Positions 6,968 through 12,894 of a DNA stretch of 12,894 bases are shown in pieces. This DNA comes from JBAUHN01 sp049680295. GTDB lineage: Bacteria > Pseudomonadota > Alphaproteobacteria > Rhodobacterales > Rhodobacteraceae. How positions within the stretch are numbered: the first letter of the stretch is position 1; each line of letters begins with the position of its first letter. The position numbers and the translations under genes were made by a program. The stretch spans positions 1 to 12,894 of the forward strand of contig JBAUHN010000140.1 in the NCBI GenBank assembly GCA_049680295.1. The letters run 5' to 3'. Below the pieces are notes generated by a model, which was not told the origin of the DNA, made no database searches, and was given only the letters and a program-made list of their open reading frames with translations.

Positions 6968-8758
6968 TCAAATAGGTTTCGTCGCAGCACCCAACCATAT
7001 TTTGGCCGCTGGCGATACCCGCGGGGCAATCTTTTCTGTGACTTCCATGTGATAGGCGTTCAGCCAGTCCTTTTCGGCCTGTGTCAGCAACTCGGCCACG
7101 ATCAACCGCGTGTCGATGGGCACAAATGTCAGCGTGCGCCAGTTCAACATTGCCCGCTCAGGATCGCCGCCGGGCAAGGCAGGTGCTTGCTGCACAACAA
7201 TCAGGTTTTCTATGCGAATGCCAAACGCGCCTTCTCGGTAATACCCCGGTTCATTTGACAGGATCATGCCCGGTTGTAGCGGTACATGGCTGATCTTGCT
7301 CAGGCGTTGCGGCCCTTCATGCACGCTAAGATATGCGCCCACACCGTGCCCCAAACCGTGATCAAAATCCTGACCCGCCAGCCATAGCGGCATGCGCCCA
7401 ATCGCCTCGATATCGCGTCCGGCCAAACCGGCAGGCCAGCGCAGACGGCTCATTGCGATCATGCCTTGCAAAACCCGTGTGTAGGCTTGCGCGGCCTCAA
7501 TGGGGGGCTGCCCAATCGGAATGGTCCGGGTGACATCTGTAGTGCCGTCCAGATATTGCCCGCCACTGTCAAGCACCAGCAACTGACCCTCTTCCAGTTT
7601 GCTATCGGTCTCATCGGTGACACGGTAATGCATGATAGCCCCATTGGGGCCTGCGCCGGCAATTGTCTCAAAACTGATGTCGCGCAAGGCATTGTCCTGA
7701 CGTCTGAAGGCCTCAAGTCTGGATGCAACGTCGCGCTCGGTCACTGTGCCGGGTTGCTGCGCATCCAGCCAGCACAGCAACTCCACCACGGCGGCCCCAT
7801 CGCGTAAATGTGCCGCGACCGAGCCTTGGATTTCCGCGGCGTTCTTACAGGCTTTTGGCAGCGCACAAGGGTCCGACCCCCATTCAGCTTTGTCCCCAAC
7901 AACCTGTGCTACACTGACCGGCGCAGACATTTTGTCCAACAGTATGGGCCCCTCCATAGCTGCCAAAAACGCCAACAAGCGGCCTGGATCATGAACCGAG
8001 ACATCTGCACCAAGATGGCTGCCCATTCCGTCCAACTTGGCCTGCGCCATAAAAAGATCAACCTTGCCACTGTCATGCAAAACGGCAAAGCCATGCGCGA
8101 CCGGATTGCGTGGGATGTCGGCGCCCCGAATATTCAGCAACCAGCAAATCGAATCCGGCAGGGTAATCAAAGCCGCCTTTTGCCCTGCCGCGCGCAACTC
8201 TTTTGCTAAACGCGCGCGTTTGTCATCCTGAGAGTCGCCCGCAAATTCAATTGGGTGCGCATTTGCTGGCTGCATCGGCGGCATCGGCTGGTCCCGCCAG
8301 ATACGATCAACCAGATTGTCGCAGGGTTGCAACCGAATGCCGCTGCCTGCAAGTGCCGTTTCCAATTGCTCCACCTGCCCGGCCGTATGCAACCAGGGAT
8401 CAAAACCAACCACAGCGCCACCCCGCAGATGATCCATCAACCAGTCAGCCAAAGAGACTTCGGGCCATGGCACCGGGGTAAAATCATCCGCAACCTGAGC
8501 TTTGACCTGCGTGCGATACCGCCCATCAATAAAGACCCCCGCGCGGCCCTGTAATACGGCGCAAAACCCTGCCGATCCGGTGAACCCCGTCAACCAGGAC
8601 AATCGTTCGTCACGCGGCGCCACATATTCCCCCTGATGCGCATCCGTACGCGGCACCAGAAATCCGTCCAAACCTGCCGCAGATAATTGTTCGCGCAGCG
8701 CCGCCAATCGTGGCGGCCCCTGTTCCGGCCGTGCTGTCACATCAAAGCTCTGAAACAT
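6968..8758 (-). CDS. Xaa-Pro aminopeptidase (M24B family)
   Basis: A cytoplasmic metallopeptidase that removes an N-terminal residue preceding proline. The 596-residue protein has the three-domain layout of the long aminopeptidase P form, also seen in eukaryotic XPNPEP1: an N-terminal creatinase-like domain (about 1-155), a second similar domain (about 160-315) and a C-terminal pita-bread catalytic domain (about 315-596). All five expected metal ligands are present: Asp397 and Asp408 in LDSGGQYLDGTTDVTRT (396-412), His471 in GLGHGVGAYLSVHEGP, Glu503 in SNEPGYY and Glu517 in GIRIEN. His377 in IMHYRV matches the substrate-binding histidine. AAGGAG (8770-8765 on the - strand) lies 6 nt before the ATG. 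The gene follows cobT with 64 bp between, where a terminator-like structure sits, so it need not be cotranscribed with cobT. No role in cobalamin synthesis is implied. Confidence 0.95.
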   Translation of the reverse strand: MFQSFDVTARPEQGPPRLAALREQLSAAGLDGFLVPRTDAHQGEYVAPRDERLSWLTGFTGSAGFCAVLQGRAGVFIDGRYRTQVKAQVADDFTPVPWPEVSLADWLMDHLRGGAVVGFDPWLHTAGQVEQLETALAGSGIRLQPCDNLVDRIWRDQPMPPMQPANAHPIEFAGDSQDDKRARLAKELRAAGQKAALITLPDSICWLLNIRGADIPRNPVAHGFAVLHDSGKVDLFMAQAKLDGMGSHLGADVSVHDPGRLLAFLAAMEGPILLDKMSAPVSVAQVVGDKAEWGSDPCALPKACKNAAEIQGSVAAHLRDGAAVVELLCWLDAQQPGTVTERDVASRLEAFRRQDNALRDISFETIAGAGPNGAIMHYRVTDETDSKLEEGQLLVLDSGGQYLDGTTDVTRTIPIGQPPIEAAQAYTRVLQGMIAMSRLRWPAGLAGRDIEAIGRMPLWLAGQDFDHGLGHGVGAYLSVHEGPQRLSKISHVPLQPGMILSNEPGYYREGAFGIRIENLIVVQQAPALPGGDPERAMLNWRTLTFVPIDTRLIVAELLTQAEKDWLNAYHMEVTEKIAPRVSPAAKIWLGAATKPI

Positions 8759-8778
8759 AGCCCGCTCCTTCCAAATGG

Positions 8779-8823
8779 AAAAAATATCGCCGCGCGGCGC
8801 GCATTAAATCGCCGCGCAGCGGC
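8779..8823 (-). terminator. Tandem GC-rich hairpins after cobT, ending in a T-run
   Basis: On the + strand, ATCGCCGCGC is directly repeated at 8786-8795 and 8808-8817. Each copy starts a GC-rich inverted repeat: CGCCGCGCGGCG (8788-8799, a perfect palindrome) and GCCGC-GCA-GCGGC (8811-8823). In the - strand direction the second hairpin is followed by ATATTTTTT (8787-8779), so the pair looks like an intrinsic terminator for cobT. The hairpin next to cobT overlaps its stop codon. The T-run ends 8 bp before the aminopeptidase ribosome binding site. Confidence 0.55.
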
Positions 8824-10700
8824 TATCCCGCCCGCTTCATCCCCATAACACGGGCGCGGGCACGTGGATCACTGTCAAACAATGCCGCCAACTGTTCCGT
8901 CATTGCACCTGCCAGTTGGTCAACGTCTGTGATGGTGACGGCCCGGTCATAATAGCGCGTCACATCATGGCCAATCCCGATGGCCAGCAATTCGACGGCA
9001 TGGCGTTTTTCAACCATCGCAATCACGTCGCGCAGGTGTTTTTCCAGATAATTAGCCGGGTTCACTGACAAGGTGCTGTCATCCACCGGCGCCCCATCCG
9101 AAATCACCATCAGGATTTTGCGCGCTTCCGCCCGCGCCATCATCCGGCGATGCGCCCATTCCAGCGCCTCGCCGTCGATGTTTTCCTTCAGCAGACCTTC
9201 TTTCATCATCAGGCCCAAATTCGGCCGCGTCCGCCGCCAGGGCGCATCGGCGGACTTATAGATGATATGGCGCAAATCATTCAGGCGCCCCGGCTGTTGC
9301 GGCCGCCCATCGTTCAGCCAGGCCTCGCGGGCCTGTCCGCCTTTCCAGGCGCGGGTGGTAAAGCCGAGAATTTCGACTTTGACGTTGCACCGCTCCAGTG
9401 TGCGGGCCAGAACATCGGCACAGATCGCGGCGATAGAAATCGGCCGCCCGCGCATCGACCCGGAATTATCCAGCAACAGCGTCACAACAGTATCGCGGAA
9501 TTCAGTGTCTTTTTCGACCTTGAACGACAGCGGCGTGGTTGGGTTGGCAATGACACGTGCCAATCGTCCAGCGTCCAGAATGCCTTCTTCCAGATCGAAT
9601 TCCCACGACCGGTTTTGCTGTGCCTGCAAGCGGCGCTGCAGTTTATTCGCCAACCGGCTGACAGCACCCTTCAGCGGTTCCAGCTGTTGGTCGAGATAGG
9701 CGCGCAGGCGTTCCAGTTCAACCGGGTCGGCCAGATCCTCGGCCCCAATTTCTTCGTCATGGGCGTTCAGATAAACCAGATAATTCGGATCGGCATCGGA
9801 CACAGGCTGCGGGGCAGGCGGCTCCAGCGGCGCCTCGCCTTCGGGCATTTCAGCCTCATCGCCCATTTCCTGATCGGCCATGTCGTCCATCGAGACCTGC
9901 GCCTGACTTGCGTCTTGCTGTTCTTCCTGGCTTTGCTCGGGGCTGCCTTCCGCATCTTCGTCGTCGGAATCGTCCTGACCGGTGCTGTCTGGATCCTGGT
10001 CTTCTTCTGAACCTTCCTCGGCGTCGTCTTCCTGATCATCGTCCAGCTGATCGGGATCATCGCCCAGCTGATCGCCATAGCCCAGATCACTGATGATCTG
10101 GCGGGCGAATTTGGCAAAGGCCGATTGATCAGACAGCGTGTCATCAAGATTGGTCAGCGTATCCCCCGCCTGATTTTCGATATAGCCGCGCCACAGCTCC
10201 ATCACGTTTTGCGCGCCTGCCGGCAGATCGCGCCCGGTTGCCAGATGGCGGATCAGATAACCCGCCGCCGTGGCAAGCGGCACATCGCTGGGCTTTGTGA
10301 TCTGATCATAGCCCTTTCGCATCGCATCATGGGCGATCTTGGCATCAATATTGCCCGCCGTGCCCGGCATGTCGCGCGCGCCCATCGCTTCGCAGCGCGC
10401 AGTTTCCATCGCCTCGTAAAGATCACGCGCCATATCGCCCTGCGGCACATAGCGCGCATGGGTCTGCCCGTTGTGATAGCGCCGGTTTAACGCCAAAGCA
10501 TCCGCCGTACCCCGCGCCAGCATGACCTCATCGCGGGTCATCCGGCGGCTGACCTGTGGCAGGCGCATCGCATCGCCCGACAGACCCGCAGGATCAACCG
10601 AATAGCTGACCGTTAGTTCAGGATCATTCGCCATGACTTTCGACGCTTCGGCGAGGGCTTTTTTAAAGGCGTCAGCGGGGTTATCTGAGGGTTTGGTCAT
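8823..10700 (-). CDS. cobT: Cobaltochelatase subunit CobT
   Basis: CobT is the VWA subunit of the aerobic cobaltochelatase. With the AAA+ protein CobS it forms the ATP-driven chaperone that lets CobN insert Co2+ into hydrogenobyrinic acid a,c-diamide during vitamin B12 synthesis. The protein has 625 residues, the usual size. Residues 1-205 form the helical N-terminal domain. A strongly acidic low-complexity linker (about 205-290, with runs such as DDPDQLDDDQEDDAEEGSEE) follows. A C-terminal von Willebrand A domain starts near 400 with the MIDAS motif DNSGSM (411-416) and a later ISDG (533-536). The resemblance to the magnesium chelatase D subunit is a family property. The start is taken at 10700, where the family N-terminus begins; its ribosome binding site is weak. 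cobS is 346 bp upstream, separated by an opposing small gene. Confidence 0.95.
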   Translation of the reverse strand: MTKPSDNPADAFKKALAEASKVMANDPELTVSYSVDPAGLSGDAMRLPQVSRRMTRDEVMLARGTADALALNRRYHNGQTHARYVPQGDMARDLYEAMETARCEAMGARDMPGTAGNIDAKIAHDAMRKGYDQITKPSDVPLATAAGYLIRHLATGRDLPAGAQNVMELWRGYIENQAGDTLTNLDDTLSDQSAFAKFARQIISDLGYGDQLGDDPDQLDDDQEDDAEEGSEEDQDPDSTGQDDSDDEDAEGSPEQSQEEQQDASQAQVSMDDMADQEMGDEAEMPEGEAPLEPPAPQPVSDADPNYLVYLNAHDEEIGAEDLADPVELERLRAYLDQQLEPLKGAVSRLANKLQRRLQAQQNRSWEFDLEEGILDAGRLARVIANPTTPLSFKVEKDTEFRDTVVTLLLDNSGSMRGRPISIAAICADVLARTLERCNVKVEILGFTTRAWKGGQAREAWLNDGRPQQPGRLNDLRHIIYKSADAPWRRTRPNLGLMMKEGLLKENIDGEALEWAHRRMMARAEARKILMVISDGAPVDDSTLSVNPANYLEKHLRDVIAMVEKRHAVELLAIGIGHDVTRYYDRAVTITDVDQLAGAMTEQLAALFDSDPRARARVMGMKRAG

Positions 10701-10752
10701 AGTCGGGTCCGTTTGGGAAATTTTTTGCCGTTAGGTATTTCTTTACCATTAG

Positions 10753-10780
10753 TTTACAAAGTCAAAGATGATCCCATATT
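10753..10780 (+). promoter_or_regulatory. Possible promoter for the small coiled-coil gene
   Basis: TTTACA (10753-10758) and CATATT (10775-10780) are spaced by 16 bp in an AT-rich gap and match the -35 and -10 consensus at 5/6 and 4/6 positions. The start would fall near 10787, upstream of the ATG at 10807 but downstream of the alternative ATG at 10768. On the other strand TTGACT (10765-10760) could be a -35 for cobT, though no good -10 follows. Both are weak calls. Confidence 0.3.
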
Positions 10781-10806
10781 TAGGTCACATAGAGAAAGCA
10801 AAGTCG

Positions 10807-10989
10807 ATGGCTGACGATTCTGGAAACCACACAATCAAGTTGCTGCAAGAGATGCGGACCGAATTGCGTGGCCGTTTTGATGATGTCGATACGCGAATTG
10901 ATGGGCTAACGCATATCATGACTTTAATGGCTGGGCATTCGCACGATCTGGACGCGCGGGTAGAGACATTGGAAAAAGGGTCTAATTAG
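10807..10989 (+). CDS. Small probable coiled-coil protein of unknown function
   Basis: I do not recognise a named family. The 60-residue product is hydrophilic and has no signal peptide or membrane segment. From about residue 8 onward hydrophobic residues recur at heptad-like spacing (IKLLQEMRTEL, FDDVDTRIDGLTHIMTLM, LDARVETLEKG), suggesting a short coiled coil that oligomerises or binds a partner, rather like SlyX-type proteins in appearance only. An in-frame ATG at 10768 would add 13 residues; I prefer 10807 because the best promoter candidate puts the transcript start between the two. Neither start has a strong ribosome binding site; GAGAAAG (10792-10798) is the nearest purine-rich stretch. 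The gene runs against its neighbours, divergent from cobT and convergent with cobS. It is probably a real gene, but this rests on the coherent heptad pattern and position. Confidence 0.55.
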   Translation: MADDSGNHTIKLLQEMRTELRGRFDDVDTRIDGLTHIMTLMAGHSHDLDARVETLEKGSN

Positions 10990-10996
10990 ATTGAGT

Positions 10997-11023
10997 AAAA
11001 GGCCAAGCCGATCAGCTCTGGCC
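10997..11023 (-). terminator. Intrinsic terminator after cobS
   Basis: Read on the - strand, GGCCA and AGC pair with GCT and TGGCC to give an 8-bp stem with one bulged base and a 6-nt loop, followed directly by TTTT (11000-10997). It lies 22 bp past the cobS stop, which argues that cobS transcription ends before the small gene and does not simply run into cobT. In the + direction no T-run follows, so it is a weaker stop for the small gene. Confidence 0.6.
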
Positions 11024-11045
11024 ATATTCTCAACCCAAAAGTTAA

Positions 11046-12032
11046 TCACCCCAAACTCACACTGGCCGCAGATTCCGGTAATTCCTCGTCAAACAAGCGC
11101 TGATAAAACTCCGCCACGGTCTGGCGCTCCAGCTCATCACATTTGTTGAGAAACGACAGCCGAAAGGCATAGCCGACATTGCGGAAAATCTCGGCGTTTT
11201 GCGCCCATGAGATCACGGTGCGCGGCGACATCACCGTGGACAGATCGCCATTCATGAACGCGGTGCGGGTCAGGTCCGCAACCGTGACCATCTGTTTGAC
11301 GGTTTTGCGGCCTTTTTCGGTGTTGTAATGCGGGTTCTTGGACAAAACGATGGCGGTTTCGGCATCAATCGACAGATAGTTCAGCGTCGCCACCAATGAC
11401 CAGCGGTCCATCTGTCCCTGGTTGATCTGCTGCGTGCCGTGATAAAGCCCCGTGGTATCCCCCAGACCAACGGTGTTGGCGGTTGCAAAAATACGGAAAT
11501 ATTTGTGCGGCTCGATCACCTTGTTCTGGTCCAGCAGGGTCAGCTTGCCGTCCACCTCCAACACCCGTTGGATCACGAACATAACATCGGCGCGGCCTGC
11601 GTCATATTCATCAAATACGATCGCCGTTGGGTTGCGCAACGCCCAAGGCAGGATCCCTTCCTGAAACTCGGTGACTTGTTTGCCATCGCGCAGTTTGATC
11701 GCGTCCTTACCGATCAGGTCAATCCGGCTGATGTGACTGTCAAGGTTCACACGCACCGCAGGCCAGTTCAACCGGCTTGCCACCTGTTCGATGTGGGTTG
11801 ATTTTCCGGTGCCGTGGTAGCCCTGGATCATCACCCGGCGGTTGTGCGAAAACCCGGCCAGAATGGCCAAAGTCGTGTCAGGATCGAATTTATACGTGCT
11901 GTCCAGATCCGGCACCCGGTCGGTGCGATCTGCAAACCCATGCACCACCATATCGCTGTCGATGCCAAAGACGTCACGAACTGAGATTTCCTCGGTCGGT
12001 TTTGTGTTGATATCCAATGATCCGTCGGCCAT
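11046..12032 (-). CDS. cobS: Cobaltochelatase subunit CobS (AAA+ ATPase)
   Basis: CobS is the AAA+ ATPase of aerobic cobaltochelatase. It forms hexameric rings that stack with CobT and power cobalt insertion by CobN in the cytoplasm. The 328-residue length is typical. Visible motifs are Walker A GYHGTGKS (71-78), Walker B AIVFDEYD with Asp141 and Glu142, the sensor-1 stretch FATANTVG with Asn186, and an arginine-finger candidate Arg210 in GQMDRW. The N-terminal VRDVFGIDSDMVVHGF is characteristic of CobS rather than of general MoxR ATPases. AAGGA (12047-12043 on the - strand) lies 10 nt before the ATG. An intrinsic terminator follows the gene, and cobT lies beyond an opposing small gene, so the two subunits are probably transcribed separately. 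No cobalamin riboswitch box was seen in the upstream 190 bp. Confidence 0.96.
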   Translation of the reverse strand: MADGSLDINTKPTEEISVRDVFGIDSDMVVHGFADRTDRVPDLDSTYKFDPDTTLAILAGFSHNRRVMIQGYHGTGKSTHIEQVASRLNWPAVRVNLDSHISRIDLIGKDAIKLRDGKQVTEFQEGILPWALRNPTAIVFDEYDAGRADVMFVIQRVLEVDGKLTLLDQNKVIEPHKYFRIFATANTVGLGDTTGLYHGTQQINQGQMDRWSLVATLNYLSIDAETAIVLSKNPHYNTEKGRKTVKQMVTVADLTRTAFMNGDLSTVMSPRTVISWAQNAEIFRNVGYAFRLSFLNKCDELERQTVAEFYQRLFDEELPESAASVSLG

Positions 12033-12224
12033 CTCGTGTTTATCCTTCTCGTATCAATCATTATTGGCAATCAGTTCTATTCGCCGATTGTGGTGCAATA
12101 TATTTCGCCGGGCCGCAAGGGAAAGGGCCACTTCTCGGGCCTGGTTAGTGCCAATGTCTTGACAGGAACCTGCGCGGATTTCGGGACGCAATGCGCCGCG
12201 CCATCGGTCGCGAGACCTTGACGA

Positions 12225-12854
12225 TTATTTGTCGCGGAAATTCCGGCTGCCCTTGATCTGGTCCCAGGCCCAGACGACCTCTTGCAATTGTTCTTCCTGA
12301 CTGCGATCGCCACCGTTCATGTCGGGGTGCAAAACCTTGATCAGTGCTTTGTAAGACTTGCGCACTTCGGGTTTCGACCAGGTGTCCTTGGCCTCAAGTA
12401 TCTCAATCGCGCGGCGTTCCGTGGGCGGCAGGCGGCGCCCGGCTGCCGGGCCTTTGCCGGGGTTTTGCGTGCTGTTGGCGCCCAAAACCTGATGCGGGTC
12501 TTCGATGCCCAGTCGCGCCCAGGCGCGCGCTTCGGGGTCGCCCATCGGTTTGGTAGCCCGTTCCCAAACCTTGTCCTTGGACATCTGAGCGTTCAATTCG
12601 GCCTCGGTGGTGCCGTCAAAGAAATTCCATTTCAGATTATATTCGCGCACATGCTGCTGGCAGAACCAGAAAAAATCATCCAGGACATCCGGCGCTTTGG
12701 GCGCGCGGTATTTGCCAGCCTCCTCGCACCCGGCATGATCACAGACCCGTGTGGATGTTGTGGATTCACCAGACATACCCCGCCTGCCACGGGGGTTTTT
12801 CTTTTTCGACGATGACACAGACATGTCAAATCCGAAGGGGTCATTCTTTGGCAT
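12225..12854 (-). CDS. J-domain protein with N-terminal zinc-binding-like motif
   Basis: A 209-residue cytoplasmic protein with a J domain at its C-terminus (about 150-205), containing the HPD tripeptide (176-178) that stimulates Hsp70 ATPase; it is therefore a likely DnaK co-chaperone. It is not canonical DnaJ, whose J domain is N-terminal and which has a Gly/Phe region and four zinc repeats. The N-terminal half instead has VCDHAGC (37-43) and FCQQH (64-68), a CxxxxC...CxxH arrangement that could bind one zinc, then the conserved-looking EYNLKWNFFDG. The start at 12854 (MPKNDPFGFDMSVSSSKKK) fits homologues as I remember them; a GTG at 12887 would add 11 residues, and neither start has a strong ribosome binding site. 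Its place beside cobS recurs in Rhodobacterales as far as I recall, but no functional link to cobaltochelatase is known to me. Confidence 0.85.
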   Translation of the reverse strand: MPKNDPFGFDMSVSSSKKKNPRGRRGMSGESTTSTRVCDHAGCEEAGKYRAPKAPDVLDDFFWFCQQHVREYNLKWNFFDGTTEAELNAQMSKDKVWERATKPMGDPEARAWARLGIEDPHQVLGANSTQNPGKGPAAGRRLPPTERRAIEILEAKDTWSKPEVRKSYKALIKVLHPDMNGGDRSQEEQLQEVVWAWDQIKGSRNFRDK

Positions 12855-12894
12855 CTGTTTACTACCTATCCGACTCAGGCATGTCACCTTAAAC

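Noticed and set aside
6889..7029. N-terminal extension of the DUF427 protein to 7029
   Set aside because: It would overlap the end of the aminopeptidase gene, has no ribosome binding site, and the family N-terminus begins at 6888, where a strong GGAGG precedes the ATG.
9150..10010. A 286-codon open frame on the + strand inside cobT
   Set aside because: It lies antisense to the conserved CobT sequence, including its acidic linker and the region leading into the VWA domain. The GAC/GAA-rich linker codons keep the opposite strand free of stops. The predicted product resembles no family and has no supporting start signal.
12033..12224. Cobalamin riboswitch ahead of cobS
   Set aside because: No B12-box-like sequence is present on the - strand, the gap is short for the roughly 200-nt element, and no matching conserved core was seen.

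Overview
The window is a stretch of chromosomal core DNA from an alphaproteobacterium, most likely the Roseobacter group of Rhodobacterales. The basis is the gene order ftsZ–lpxC–bamD–recN, an FtsZ with a long Pro/Ala/Gln-rich linker ending in IPAFLRR, an aerobic-type cobaltochelatase pair (CobS and CobT), and the J-domain protein that sits beside cobS in these bacteria. This placement comes from family knowledge and gene order, not from a database search.

Left half, + strand (1-6531). The end of ftsZ enters from the left and is closed by a clear intrinsic terminator. lpxC (lipid A synthesis), bamD (outer-membrane protein assembly lipoprotein) and recN (double-strand break repair) follow. After recN comes a gap of about 200 bp packed with nested inverted repeats and a good sigma-70-type promoter, then a CLC-family chloride transporter or channel gene. 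That gene lies nearly tail to tail with the next group.

Right half, mostly - strand (6544-12854). In the direction of transcription the order is: a J-domain protein (dnaJ-like), cobS, cobT, an M24B Xaa-Pro aminopeptidase and a small DUF427 protein. cobS and cobT encode the AAA+ and VWA subunits of cobaltochelatase, which inserts cobalt into hydrogenobyrinic acid a,c-diamide during aerobic vitamin B12 synthesis; the large subunit CobN is not in this window. A short + strand gene for a probable coiled-coil protein lies between cobT and cobS, so the two chelatase genes are not a simple contiguous operon. Intrinsic terminators are visible after cobS and cobT and probably after the aminopeptidase gene.

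I see no insertion sequence, prophage, CRISPR array, tRNA or rRNA, and no convincing new multi-gene system. The most unusual material is small in scale: the nested inverted repeats and operator-like palindrome upstream of the chloride channel gene, a probable leaderless start there, substitutions at two functional positions of the CLC protein, a hairpin in front of a recN start that lacks a ribosome binding site, and the orphan coiled-coil gene between cobT and cobS.
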